From Devosia faecipullorum (GTDB lineage Bacteria > Pseudomonadota > Alphaproteobacteria > Rhizobiales > Devosiaceae): 64,000 nt of DNA. Shown piece by piece: positions 9,711-18,422 of the stretch. The notes beneath the pieces are model-generated. The model ran no database searches. It was not told the origin of the DNA and saw only the letters and a program-made list of their open reading frames with translations. Every line of letters starts with the position of its first letter. Positions within the stretch are counted from its first letter, which is position 1. The stretch is from the NCBI RefSeq assembly GCF_015158295.1, contig NZ_JACDXV010000002.1, positions 403,501 through 467,500 of the forward strand. The letters run 5' to 3'. The translations under genes and the position numbers were made by a program.

Positions 9711-12101
9711 ATGAAGTTTAGCGATCTGTCAGTTCGGACGAAACTGGTGGCTGGGGCAGGGGTGCTGTTCCTGACCGCCATGGGAGGCATCATTGCCGGT
9801 GGCTTGAGCCTGATGTACGAGACAGCCGGCGTAGAGGCGGAAGCCCGCGCCCGAGCGTTGTTGGGTCAATATAGCCAGCTGGCCTCGGGGCAGATGGGCG
9901 GCATCATTTCGGCGACGCTCAGCGTGGCGGGCGCGGTGGAAGATGTGATCGCGCAGGAGCCGATCGACCGCGATCAGCTCGGACGAATGGTGACCGGCGC
10001 AATACGGGCCCAACCGGCCGTTATCGGCATGACGCTGGCCTTCAACACCAATGCGCTCGATGGCCGGGATGCCGGCTTTGTCGGACATCCCTATTCGGAC
10101 GATAAAGGGCGGTTCGTGCCCTATTTTACCCGGGCCGATGGTGGGATCGCGGTCGAACCGCTGATCATGACGCCGGAAAACGGCACCGAGAGTTGGTATG
10201 ACATGCCGATGCGCGAAGACCGCACGGTGCTGGTCCCCCCCTATAGCTATCCGCTCAACGGCACGACCACGCTGATGTCCAATGTGAGCGTGGTGGTTCA
10301 CAAAGGCGGCAAGCCCGCCGGCATTCTCACCTCCGATCTCACCCTGGATGCGATCTCGGCGGTGATTTCGGCGCTCAAGCCGTTCGACGTCGGCTCGGTG
10401 ATGCTGGTCAGCAATACCAATACCTGGATCGCCAATCCCGATGCCAGCCTGATCGGGCAGGAATTGCCGCAGGAAAGCGTCGCGGCGCTGCTTGATCCTT
10501 CACTGACCCATCAAGGCATGATCTATGCCGACCCGGCAGGCATCAATCAGTTCGTTCTTACCCTGCCGGTGAGCTTCAGCGGGGTCGCGGACGAGTGGCT
10601 CATGATCATGCAGGTGCCCGCTGACACCATCTATGCTGGTGTCGACGCCATGCGCGGCATGGTTCTGGTGGCCACCTTGGTGCTCCTGCCCATCCTGCTG
10701 GCGCTGGTCTGGTTCGGCGCAGGCTTCATCGCCAAGCCGATCCGGCGCATGACCGGCATCATGGGCGAACTGGCCGATGGCCGCTACGACCTCGAAGTGC
10801 CCTATCAGGCCGGAAAGGACGAAATCGGCTCCATGGCCCGCGCCGTGGAAGTCTTCCGAGACAATGGGCTCAAGATCAGCCAGATGACCGAAGCCGAGGC
10901 GGCGCGTATCATCGCCGACCAGCATGCCCGCCAGCAGATGATGCAGCAATTGCAGCGCGCGTTCGGCGATGTGGTCAATGCGGCAATGGCGGGGGACTTC
11001 TCCCACCGGGTGAACGCGGATTTCCCCGACGCGGAACTCAACAGCCTCGCCGCTTCGGTCAACGGACTGGTCGAGACCGTGGACCAGGGCGTGACCGAGA
11101 CCGGGTCGGTTCTGGCGGCCCTGGCCGATATGGACCTGACGCAGCGCATGGAAGGTTCCTATGAAGGCGCCTTCGCCCAGCTCAAGCACCATACCAATAC
11201 GGTGGCCGAGACGCTCGGCAATGTGGTTTCCGGCCTCAAGACCACCTCGCGCGCCCTCAAGACGGCAACGGGAGAAATCCTCTCGGGCGCCAACGACCTG
11301 TCCGAACGCACCACCAAGCAGGCGGCGACCATCGAGCAAACCTCGGCGGCCATGGAGCAATTGGCGTCAACCGTGATGGCCAATGCCGAGCGGGCCAAGG
11401 AAGCCAGCAATGTGGCCGGCGAGGCGACCCGAACTGCCGAGCAGGGAGGGCAGGTGATGATCGACGCTACCCATGCCATGGAGCGGATCACCCAATCCTC
11501 GGCGAAAATCTCCAATATTATCGGGCTGATCGACGACATCGCCTTCCAGACCAATCTGTTGGCGCTCAATGCCTCAGTGGAGGCGGCGCGGGCCGGGGAA
11601 GCGGGCAAGGGCTTTGCCGTGGTGGCGGTGGAAGTGCGGCGGCTGGCGCAGAGCGCCGCCAATGCATCGCTGGACGTCAAGGCGCTGATCGAGCAGAGCA
11701 CGCATGAAGTGGCCGGCGGTACTCGCCTGGTCGGTGATGCAGCGGCCATGCTTACGGCCATGCTAGACGCTGCCAAGACCAATTCACGCCTGATGGACGG
11801 CATTGCCCATGACAGCCAGGAACAAGCCGGCGCCATCGAAGAAGTGACGGTCGCCGTGCGGCAGATGGACGAGATGACCCAGCACAACGCGGCGCTGGTG
11901 GAAGAAACCAATGCCGCCATCGAGCAGACCGAAGCACAGGCCTCCGAGCTTGACCGGATCGTGGACGTCTTCAGGACCGGCACGGATGTTCCGCCGTCGG
12001 TGGCAACGCCTCCGCGAGCGGCGCCAAAGGTCCAGCAGGCTGCCAAGGCCTATCTCACCGCCGGAAATGCGGCCCTGGTGGCCGATTGGAGTGAGTTCTA
12101 G
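9711..12101 (+). CDS. Methyl-accepting chemotaxis protein 4 (dCache-type sensor)
   Basis: A 796-residue membrane chemoreceptor. The first helix is near residues 12-34 (KLVAGAGVLFLTAMGG) and the second near 315-340 (VATLVLLPILLALVWF). The periplasmic domain of about 280 residues carries FVPYFTRADGG, ESWYDMPM, VPPYSYPLNG and AGILTSDLTLDAIS, a pattern typical of double-Cache (dCache_1) sensors, which bind small molecules directly; no ligand can be assigned. HAMP repeats and the signalling hairpin (about 593-650) follow, and the tail is ADWSEF. The start is uncertain: ATG 9711 (GGGGGGC upstream) gives the usual short N-terminus, while ATG 9681 (GGAG eight bases upstream) would add ten residues. 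A strong terminator follows. Confidence 0.93.
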   Translation: MKFSDLSVRTKLVAGAGVLFLTAMGGIIAGGLSLMYETAGVEAEARARALLGQYSQLASGQMGGIISATLSVAGAVEDVIAQEPIDRDQLGRMVTGAIRAQPAVIGMTLAFNTNALDGRDAGFVGHPYSDDKGRFVPYFTRADGGIAVEPLIMTPENGTESWYDMPMREDRTVLVPPYSYPLNGTTTLMSNVSVVVHKGGKPAGILTSDLTLDAISAVISALKPFDVGSVMLVSNTNTWIANPDASLIGQELPQESVAALLDPSLTHQGMIYADPAGINQFVLTLPVSFSGVADEWLMIMQVPADTIYAGVDAMRGMVLVATLVLLPILLALVWFGAGFIAKPIRRMTGIMGELADGRYDLEVPYQAGKDEIGSMARAVEVFRDNGLKISQMTEAEAARIIADQHARQQMMQQLQRAFGDVVNAAMAGDFSHRVNADFPDAELNSLAASVNGLVETVDQGVTETGSVLAALADMDLTQRMEGSYEGAFAQLKHHTNTVAETLGNVVSGLKTTSRALKTATGEILSGANDLSERTTKQAATIEQTSAAMEQLASTVMANAERAKEASNVAGEATRTAEQGGQVMIDATHAMERITQSSAKISNIIGLIDDIAFQTNLLALNASVEAARAGEAGKGFAVVAVEVRRLAQSAANASLDVKALIEQSTHEVAGGTRLVGDAAAMLTAMLDAAKTNSRLMDGIAHDSQEQAGAIEEVTVAVRQMDEMTQHNAALVEETNAAIEQTEAQASELDRIVDVFRTGTDVPPSVATPPRAAPKVQQAAKAYLTAGNAALVADWSEF

Positions 12102-12140
12102 TTCCGTAGACGATCCCATTGGGAGAAATAACTATACAGG

Positions 12141-12169
12141 CCGCCCGAATTTATTCGGGCGGTCTTTTT
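12141..12169 (+). terminator. Rho-independent terminator after receptor 4
   Basis: CCGCCCGAAT (12141-12150) pairs with ATTCGGGCGG (12153-12162), the top pairs opening into the loop, followed by TCTTTTTG. Located 40 bases after the stop. Confidence 0.9.
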
Positions 12170-12323
12170 GTATTGGTATTTTTCACAATACAAAATTACT
12201 TATCGCTTGCATTTTCATGTTCGGATGTTTTGCTAGGTGAATTCCAACAAGTTGTTAAGCAAACAGGCGCAGTCTTCGTTAGATGTCGTCGATTTCCTTT
12301 TAATCTTGGTTGGAGATGTGCAG

Positions 12324-14117
12324 GTGGTTGACTTTCTTTTCGGGCGAAAAGCGGCTGGCAATCGTGATGCGGCCAAGTTAGCAGCGATCCTGCGCAGCCA
12401 GGCAGTGGCCGAATTCCAGCTGGATGGCACGATTATCGGGGCCAACGAGAATTTCCTTTCCACCATGGGCTATCAGCTCGAGGAAATCGTCGGCCGGCAT
12501 CATTCGATGTTCTGCGAACCAGAGTTCGCTGCCAGCGCCGAATACAGGCAGTTCTGGGCCGACCTTGCCCATGGCGAGTTCCGTTCCGCGGCATATCGGC
12601 GTCTGGCCAAGGGAGGCAGGGAAGTCTGGATCCAGGCCAGCTACAATCCGGTCCTGGACATGAACGGCAAGCCGGTGCGGGTCATCAAGTTTGCCACCGA
12701 TATCACCGCGCAGACTCAGCTGGCCGCTGACCATGCGGCCCAGATCGAGGCCATTTCCCGGGTTCAGGCGGTGATTTCCTTCAATCTCGACGGCACGATC
12801 ATCGACGCCAATGAGAATTTTCTCACGACGCTGGGCTATCGGCTCGAGGACATTGCGGGCAAGCATCATTCGATGTTCTGCGATGGCAATTATGTCGGCT
12901 CCGCCGAATATCGCCAGTTCTGGGACCGCCTGCGGGCGGGAGAATATATCGCCGCCGAGTTCCACCGCGTCGGCAAGGGCGGGCGGGACGTGTGGATCCA
13001 GGCGTCCTATAATCCGATCTTCAGCGCTTCAGGCGCGGTGGTCAAAGTGGTCAAGTTCGCCACCGACATTACCGAGCGCAAGCGTGCCGAGGGCATTATC
13101 GATGAATTGACCGGCTCACTGGCGCGCATGGCGGAGGGCGATCTCGGCGGACGGATCGATGCAGTGTTCACCGGTCAATATGAGGCCCTGCGCGGCGCCT
13201 TCAATTCCTCGCTCGGGCAATTGCAGACAATCGTGGCGCAGCTGCGCAAGGCCTCGAGCGGCGTGCGCGTGGCGACCGCGGAAATCCTGTCCGGCGCCAA
13301 TGATCTTTCCAGCCGCACCACACGGCAGGCCGCGACGATAGAGGAGACGTCCGCTTCGGTGGAGCAATTGTCCAGCACGGTGAGCGACAATGCCCGAAGG
13401 GCCGCGAGCGCCACTGAAAAGGCGCGGCAGGTGGCCCGGAGCGCCGCCGATGGCGGCGAGGTGATGGGAGCGGCCACCAGCGCCATGTCGGCGATCGAGG
13501 CGTCCTCGGCGAAAATCTCCAACATTATCGGGCTGATCGACGATATCGCCTTCCAGACCAATCTGCTGGCCCTCAACGCCTCGGTGGAAGCGGCGCGGGC
13601 CGGCGATGCGGGCAAGGGTTTTGCCGTTGTGGCGGTGGAAGTGCGGCGGCTGGCCCAGAGCGCCGCCAGCGCCTCGGCCGACGTCAAGGTGCTGATCGAG
13701 GCCAGCGCCGGAGAGGTCCGCTCTGGGGCACAATTGGTGGGCAAGGCGGCCGAAAAGCTCTCCGACATACTCGCCGGGGCAGAGGAAAGTGCGGGGCTGA
13801 TCGACGCCATTGCCCGCGCCAATCAGGAGCAGTCCGGCGCCCTTGCCGAAGTGTCGGTCGCCGTGCGGCAGATGGACGAAATGACCCAGCACAATGCCGC
13901 GCTGGTGGAAGAGACCAATGCTGCCATCGAGCAGACCGAAGCGCAGGCGGGCGAACTGGACCGGATCGTGGCCGTATTCAGGACCGATATTGAGACTCCG
14001 GCGCCGGCAGCGGAACGTCGGGCGGCCAAAGCGAGCGCACCGCGTGCCGCGCCGATGGGAGGCGGCTATGCCAGCCATGGCAATGCCGCGATTGCGGCCG
14101 ATTGGAACGAGTTTTAG
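12324..14117 (+). CDS. Soluble methyl-accepting chemotaxis protein 5 with two PAS domains
   Basis: A 597-residue cytoplasmic chemoreceptor with no membrane helix. Two PAS domains (about residues 25-129 and 147-250) are close copies of each other: both have [20 protein letters not shown] or [15 protein letters not shown] and [14 protein letters not shown]-like stretch ([14 protein letters not shown]) and the signalling hairpin near 393-449 follow, ending ADWNEF. The PAS-PAS-signalling layout without a membrane anchor matches BdlA-type proteins. Whether the PAS domains hold FAD, haem or nothing is not visible. GTG 12324 is chosen because GGAG lies eight bases upstream and the product begins MVDFLFGRK, a typical start for such proteins; an in-frame GTG at 12237 would add 29 residues. 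Confidence 0.93.
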   Translation: MVDFLFGRKAAGNRDAAKLAAILRSQAVAEFQLDGTIIGANENFLSTMGYQLEEIVGRHHSMFCEPEFAASAEYRQFWADLAHGEFRSAAYRRLAKGGREVWIQASYNPVLDMNGKPVRVIKFATDITAQTQLAADHAAQIEAISRVQAVISFNLDGTIIDANENFLTTLGYRLEDIAGKHHSMFCDGNYVGSAEYRQFWDRLRAGEYIAAEFHRVGKGGRDVWIQASYNPIFSASGAVVKVVKFATDITERKRAEGIIDELTGSLARMAEGDLGGRIDAVFTGQYEALRGAFNSSLGQLQTIVAQLRKASSGVRVATAEILSGANDLSSRTTRQAATIEETSASVEQLSSTVSDNARRAASATEKARQVARSAADGGEVMGAATSAMSAIEASSAKISNIIGLIDDIAFQTNLLALNASVEAARAGDAGKGFAVVAVEVRRLAQSAASASADVKVLIEASAGEVRSGAQLVGKAAEKLSDILAGAEESAGLIDAIARANQEQSGALAEVSVAVRQMDEMTQHNAALVEETNAAIEQTEAQAGELDRIVAVFRTDIETPAPAAERRAAKASAPRAAPMGGGYASHGNAAIAADWNEF

Positions 14118-14136
14118 GGCCGGATATTTCCGGCCC
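14117..14136. terminator. Hairpin at the receptor 5 stop, possible weak terminator
   Basis: GGGCCGGA (14117-14124) pairs with TCCGGCCC (14129-14136), starting at the last base of the stop codon. There is no T run on either strand, so termination is uncertain. It lies between convergent genes. Confidence 0.35.
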
Positions 14137-14191
14137 ATCCGGCAATGACATGGCGCCCAGGCAAGGACCCGTCGGGGCAGCCGCGCATGCG

Positions 14192-14698
14192 CTAGCGGCG
14201 GGTGCGGCGGGCCTGGAACAGCACGGCGCTGGCCAACAGCACGACGACGCCCAGACAAACCAAGGCGTTGTAGCCGGCCAGCGACAGGCCGAGGAAGCGG
14301 AATTGCACCACGTCGCAGCCGATGACCGGCTGGAGGTCATTGAGCGAATCGAGCGACAGGTTCAACCCCGCTCCAGTGCCCGAACAGGCGGTGGGGCCCG
14401 GCCAGAAACCCCATTCGACGCCGGAATGGAAAATGCCGAGCCAGGCGCCCCAGGCGAACAAGGCCGCGACAATGGCCATGGCGACATACCATACCGGCAG
14501 CGGCAGGCGGTTCCACAAGAGCAGGACCAGAGCCAGAAGCGGCAGGCCCCAATAATAGGGCAGGCGCTGTTCGAGGCAGAGCTCGCAAGGCTGCAATCCG
14601 CCCAGATATTGGCTGCCCAGCGCGCCCAGAATAGCGGCAAGGCCGAGCAGGAAGGCGGCGCATGCGGCGATTTTATCGAGCGGACTTGCTTTGGACAT
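14192..14698 (-). CDS. dsbB: DsbB-family disulfide bond formation protein
   Basis: A 168-residue inner-membrane protein predicted to reoxidise a periplasmic thiol oxidase and pass electrons to quinone. Four hydrophobic segments are visible. The first periplasmic loop has the redox pair C38-x-x-C41 in QPCELCLEQRLPYYWG, and the second loop has C105 and C128 (PTACSGTG and VIGCD). That is the DsbB arrangement, and the length fits. The ATG at 14698 gives MSKASPLDKI just before the first helix; the upstream open frame lacks membrane features. Its ribosome-binding site is weak. It converges with receptor 5 and no dsbA is seen nearby. Confidence 0.88.
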   Translation of the reverse strand: MSKASPLDKIAACAAFLLGLAAILGALGSQYLGGLQPCELCLEQRLPYYWGLPLLALVLLLWNRLPLPVWYVAMAIVAALFAWGAWLGIFHSGVEWGFWPGPTACSGTGAGLNLSLDSLNDLQPVIGCDVVQFRFLGLSLAGYNALVCLGVVVLLASAVLFQARRTRR

Positions 14699-14780
14699 CT
14701 TGAGGACTCTGGGTGACGCTACGCTGAAAGCCCCAATAGACCGGGGATTGGACAAAATCCAGTTGGGAACGGGCTCGTGA

Positions 14781-15611
14781 TCAACTCGAAGACGGGCGGA
14801 TCCCCAGCGCCTCGCCAAGGGCGATGGCATTGGCAGGCGCGTGCAATTTGTCTTCATGAACGAAATAGGCAAAGACATCGCGCCCGCTCTCGCGCCAGGC
14901 GTCAATCGTTCTGGCCCAGTCGGCGATGTCCGCTTCCTCATAGGTTCCCGCATCGGGCCGCGCCGGACCTTGCAGGCGGCAATAGGCGAAATCGGCGGTC
15001 AGCGTCCGGGCAGGATTTGCAGCCGTATCGGAGATGACAAGGGCGACATTGTGCCGGCGCAGCAGCGCTTCGACTTCGGGATTGTCGAAACTGGCATGGC
15101 GCAGCTCGATGGCATGGCGGATCGCCGTGACGCCCCTGGCCTCAAGATAGGGCTCGGTCTTCAAAGTGTCGGCCTTGGCCGCGAGGTCACGATAGGAAGC
15201 GAGATCATGGGGCAAGACCGAGAGGAAATCGGCAAGAATTTCGGCGTCGTAGGCGAGGTTGGGCGGCAATTGCCAGATGAACGGGCCGAGCCTGTCGCCC
15301 AGCGCCAAGGGCCCGGAGGCAAAGAAATTGGCCAGTTCGCGCTCGCAATGACGCAGGCGCCTGATATGGGTGACCAATTGCGGGCCCTTGACCGAGAATT
15401 TGAAACCGTCGGGGGTTTCCGCGGCCCAGCGGGCAAAGCTCTCCGGTTTCTGATTGGCGCGGAAAGTGGCGTTGATCTCGATGCTGGTGAGGTGGCTCGC
15501 CGCATAGGCCAGTTCCTTTTTCTGCACCAGGCCGGGCGGGAAGAAGGTGCCGCGCCAGGGCGCATAGACCCATCCGGCCGTTCCGGTCCTCACCGTGCCG
15601 CTCTGTCCCAT
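14781..15611 (-). CDS. DUF72 family protein (YecE-like)
   Basis: A 276-residue protein of the DUF72 family, predicted TIM-barrel-like proteins of unconfirmed function. Landmarks are the N-terminal GTAGWVYAPWRG, SIEINATFRANQKPESFARW, FKFSVKGPQLVTH, FIWQLPPNL and the C-terminal FAYFVHEDKLHAPANA. The ATG at 15611 has GGGAG eight bases upstream; another in-frame ATG at 15647 would add 12 residues but has no such site. It lies 82 bases upstream of dsbB on the same strand and is divergent from the SNase-like gene. No signal peptide is seen, so it should be cytoplasmic. Confidence 0.88.
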   Translation of the reverse strand: MGQSGTVRTGTAGWVYAPWRGTFFPPGLVQKKELAYAASHLTSIEINATFRANQKPESFARWAAETPDGFKFSVKGPQLVTHIRRLRHCERELANFFASGPLALGDRLGPFIWQLPPNLAYDAEILADFLSVLPHDLASYRDLAAKADTLKTEPYLEARGVTAIRHAIELRHASFDNPEVEALLRRHNVALVISDTAANPARTLTADFAYCRLQGPARPDAGTYEEADIADWARTIDAWRESGRDVFAYFVHEDKLHAPANAIALGEALGIRPSSS

Positions 15612-15708
15612 CCGTCGCACTCCCTGCGGTACGTCCACATGGCGCATGGTAATCTTTTTTTGCCGTATTTTCATGCATGGTGAATGAAATCTTGTCCGGG
15701 GTGCTCGT

Positions 15709-16512
15709 TTGCGTCGCATTGCCATCGTTTCCCTTGCTGCCGCCATGTTGACCGGCGCCAGTCCGGTCGCCGGCTGCGATGGGCTGCGCATGGCGCCGGG
15801 CGGCCTTGTAAGCGAAGTGGTGGATGGCGATACGGTGCTGCTCGAATCGGGGCTCGCCGTAAGGCTGATCGGCACGCAGGCGCCCAAGCTGGCGCTTGGC
15901 CGCGAGGGGCTGGCCGATTGGCCGCTGGCCGAAGCGGCGCGCGATGCGCTGCGGACGCTGGCTTTGGGCAAGAATGTGCAGCTCGGCTATGGCGGGGAAG
16001 AGCGGGACCGCTATGGCCGGGCGCTGGCGCATGTCTTCATCGAGGCCGACGAGGGTTCGATCTGGGCGCAGGGACAGATGATCGAGGCGGGGCTGGCGCG
16101 GGTCTATTCGTTTCCCGACAATCGTCGCTGCCTCGATCAACTTTTCGCAGGTGAGGCCCGGGCCCGCGCGGAGCGGCTTGGAATCTGGAGCGATCCCTAT
16201 TACAGCGTGCGGGCGGCGGATCGCCCGGCAGACTTGCTCGACCGGGTTGGAGATTACGAATTGGTCGAGGGACGGGTGTTGCTCGCTGACAGAAGCGGCT
16301 CGCGCATCTATCTCAATTTCGGCCGGTTCTGGAAAGAAGACTTCACCGCCGTGATCGAAGCACCAGCGCTCCGCCTGTTCGAGCGCGACAGGCGCGATCC
16401 GTTGGAACTGGAAGGCGCGCTGGTGCGCATACGCGGCTGGGTCGATGAGCGGGATGGTCCGCGCATCGAGATTACCCATCCCGAGCAGATCGAGGTTGTG
16501 GCGAGGCCATGA
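15709..16512 (+). CDS. Secreted SNase-like (thermonuclease-fold) protein
   Basis: A 267-residue protein with a signal peptide (MRRIAIVSLAAAMLTGASPVAG) and an SNase domain over about residues 30-165. DGDTVLLESGLAVRLIG and ERDRYGRALA match the nuclease fold, keeping the two arginines. At the metal-binding and catalytic positions, where nucleases usually read D-x-P-E, it reads TQAPKLALGR, so the usual Asp and catalytic Glu are replaced by Gln and Lys. From memory this QAPK form recurs in alphaproteobacterial homologues, so nuclease activity should not be assumed. The start is TTG, preceded by CCGGGG. Its stop overlaps the next start by four bases, linking it to the M48 protease. Confidence 0.8.
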   Translation: MRRIAIVSLAAAMLTGASPVAGCDGLRMAPGGLVSEVVDGDTVLLESGLAVRLIGTQAPKLALGREGLADWPLAEAARDALRTLALGKNVQLGYGGEERDRYGRALAHVFIEADEGSIWAQGQMIEAGLARVYSFPDNRRCLDQLFAGEARARAERLGIWSDPYYSVRAADRPADLLDRVGDYELVEGRVLLADRSGSRIYLNFGRFWKEDFTAVIEAPALRLFERDRRDPLELEGALVRIRGWVDERDGPRIEITHPEQIEVVARP

Positions 16513-17987
16513 AAGCGCTTCCGGGCAAAACTATGCTGCGCGTGACCCTGCTGGCGGTCAGCCTTGTGGCGCTGACGGCCTGCTCGTCGCTGACCGGCTC
16601 CAATATCAGCGTCGGGCGCACCGGCGACAATCCGGCGCCCAATGTGATGCCGGCGGGCGCCGATCCCGACGACGCGGTGGTGGGACGGCGCGAACATCCC
16701 CGGATCATCGCCGCCTATGGTGGGGTCTATGAGGACCGGCAGGCCGAAATCATGGTGGCCCGCATCGTCGGCAGGTTGCTGGCGGCGGCCAACCAGCCCA
16801 ATGCGCAGTTCCAGGTGACCATTCTCGATACGTCGGAAGTCAATGCCTTCGCCCTGCCGGGGGGCTATATCTATGTGACGCGCGGCATTCTGGCGCTCGC
16901 CTCCGATACGAGCGAATTGGCGGCAGTGCTGTCTCATGAAATCGCCCATGTGACGCTGCGCCATGCGCGGGCCCGCACCGACAAGACGCGCAATACCCAG
17001 ATCGTGGACCGGGTGATCACCGGCATTTTCGGCGGCGATACCTCCACCGACGCCACCGCCAACCGCACGCGGCAATCGCTCGCCGCCTTCAGCCAGAACC
17101 AGGAATTGGAGGCCGATCGCGAGGGCATCAAGTTTGCCGGCAAGGCGGGCTATGATTCCCAGGCGGCGGCGCGGTTCCTGGGCGTGATGAGCCGGTTCGC
17201 CGCCTTCTCCGCCGGCAAGAGCCAGGGCGATGACGGGTTTCTGTCCAGCCATCCCTCGACGCCCTCGCGCATCGAAACCGCGATGAATACGGCGCGCACC
17301 ATGTTCGGCGCCGGTGAAGCCGGAGAAACCGACCGGGGAGGCTATCTCTCGGCCATTTCCGGCCTCACCTTCGGCGACAGCCCGGCCCAGGGCAGTATCG
17401 TGGGCCAGCAATTCATCCATTCGGCCTCCAAATTCACCTTCACGGTGCCGCGGGGCTACAGTCTGCAAAATTCGCAAAGCGCCGTGGTGGGCGTGGCCGG
17501 GGACGGGGAGGCCGTGCGCTTCGACAGCGCCGTGGTGCAGCCCAATATGGCGCTGACCGATTATCTGCGCTCGGGCTGGATCGCCGGGCTCAAGGCCGAC
17601 AGCGTCGTCGCCCACACCTATAACGGCATCGAGATGGCGTCGGGCCTGGCCCAGACCGATCAATGGTTCTTCCGCGTCGCGGTGATGCGCCTCGATGGCG
17701 ATGTCTACCGGTTCATTTTCGCCGCCAAGGCGGACAATCCCCAATTCAAGCAGGGCGCCGAGGCCACGATCCAGAGTTTCCGGCGCACCCAGGCAGCCGA
17801 TCTCAACCAGATCCGCCCGCTTTCGATCCGGCTGGTCACGGCGCGGGCCGGCGACAGCGCCGATGGTCTGGCGCGGCAGATGGCCAATATTCCGGGTGGG
17901 CGCGACCTGTTCTACATTCTCAATAATCTGCTGCCGGGCGACAGGGTGACGGCGGGGCAGCGCTATAAGGTCGTCGCCCAGCGCTGA
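16509..17987 (+). CDS. M48 family metalloprotease, lipoprotein
   Basis: A 492-residue zinc protease anchored as a lipoprotein. The signal sequence ends in the lipobox LTAC. The zinc site is H143-E-I-A-H147 in SHEIAHVTLRHA, with the third ligand E201 in ELEADREG. The C-terminal half has a further domain, and the last 50 residues (ARAGDSADGLARQM to GQRYKVVAQ) look like a cell-wall- or periplasm-facing module. BepA/YfgC-like proteins assist outer-membrane protein quality control; that role is inferred from family. A second Met at 16533 is an alternative start with a shorter signal. It is translationally coupled to the SNase-like gene and converges with mutT, 27 bases away. Confidence 0.9.
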   Translation: MKALPGKTMLRVTLLAVSLVALTACSSLTGSNISVGRTGDNPAPNVMPAGADPDDAVVGRREHPRIIAAYGGVYEDRQAEIMVARIVGRLLAAANQPNAQFQVTILDTSEVNAFALPGGYIYVTRGILALASDTSELAAVLSHEIAHVTLRHARARTDKTRNTQIVDRVITGIFGGDTSTDATANRTRQSLAAFSQNQELEADREGIKFAGKAGYDSQAAARFLGVMSRFAAFSAGKSQGDDGFLSSHPSTPSRIETAMNTARTMFGAGEAGETDRGGYLSAISGLTFGDSPAQGSIVGQQFIHSASKFTFTVPRGYSLQNSQSAVVGVAGDGEAVRFDSAVVQPNMALTDYLRSGWIAGLKADSVVAHTYNGIEMASGLAQTDQWFFRVAVMRLDGDVYRFIFAAKADNPQFKQGAEATIQSFRRTQAADLNQIRPLSIRLVTARAGDSADGLARQMANIPGGRDLFYILNNLLPGDRVTAGQRYKVVAQR

Positions 17988-18014
17988 GCCAGGCCAAACA
18001 GCGACGAGCGGGCC

Positions 18015-18422
18015 TCAGAGCAGGTCGCAGAGCGCGGCGATCAGCGGTTCATCGGCGGGCGGCATCGGATAGTCGCGCAAGGCCTGTGGCCGCACCCATT
18101 TGAGGGCCTGATGTTCCCCGGCCAGCGGCGTGCCCTGCCATTTGCGGCAGACATAGAGCGGCATCAGAAGATGCATGTGCTCGTAGGAATGGCTGGCAAA
18201 GGATAAGGGCGCCAGACACGCTTCCCTGGTCTCGATGGACAATTCCTCGCGCAATTCGCGGATCAGGGCGGCTTCGGGTGTTTCGCCCGGCTCCAGCTTG
18301 CCACCGGGAAATTCCCAGAGCCCGCCCATATGCTTGTCCTGAGGACGCTGGGCGATGAGCACCCGCCGGTCCGCGTCCACCAGGGCGCAGGCCACGACGA
18401 GCAGGATCGGTTTTTCGGTCAT
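18015..18422 (-). CDS. mutT: MutT-type (deoxy)nucleoside triphosphate pyrophosphohydrolase
   Basis: A 135-residue Nudix hydrolase predicted to remove oxidised 8-oxo-dGTP from the nucleotide pool. The Nudix box is intact (GGKLEPGETPEAALIREL then REELSI). Flanking features (ALVDADRRVLIAQRP, GGLWEFPGG) match MutT rather than other Nudix groups, and the length is typical. Its start overlaps the stop of the upstream acetyltransferase by four bases. Gene order argJ - acetyltransferase - mutT is a common arrangement in Rhizobiales. Confidence 0.93.
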   Translation of the reverse strand: MTEKPILLVVACALVDADRRVLIAQRPQDKHMGGLWEFPGGKLEPGETPEAALIRELREELSIETREACLAPLSFASHSYEHMHLLMPLYVCRKWQGTPLAGEHQALKWVRPQALRDYPMPPADEPLIAALCDLL

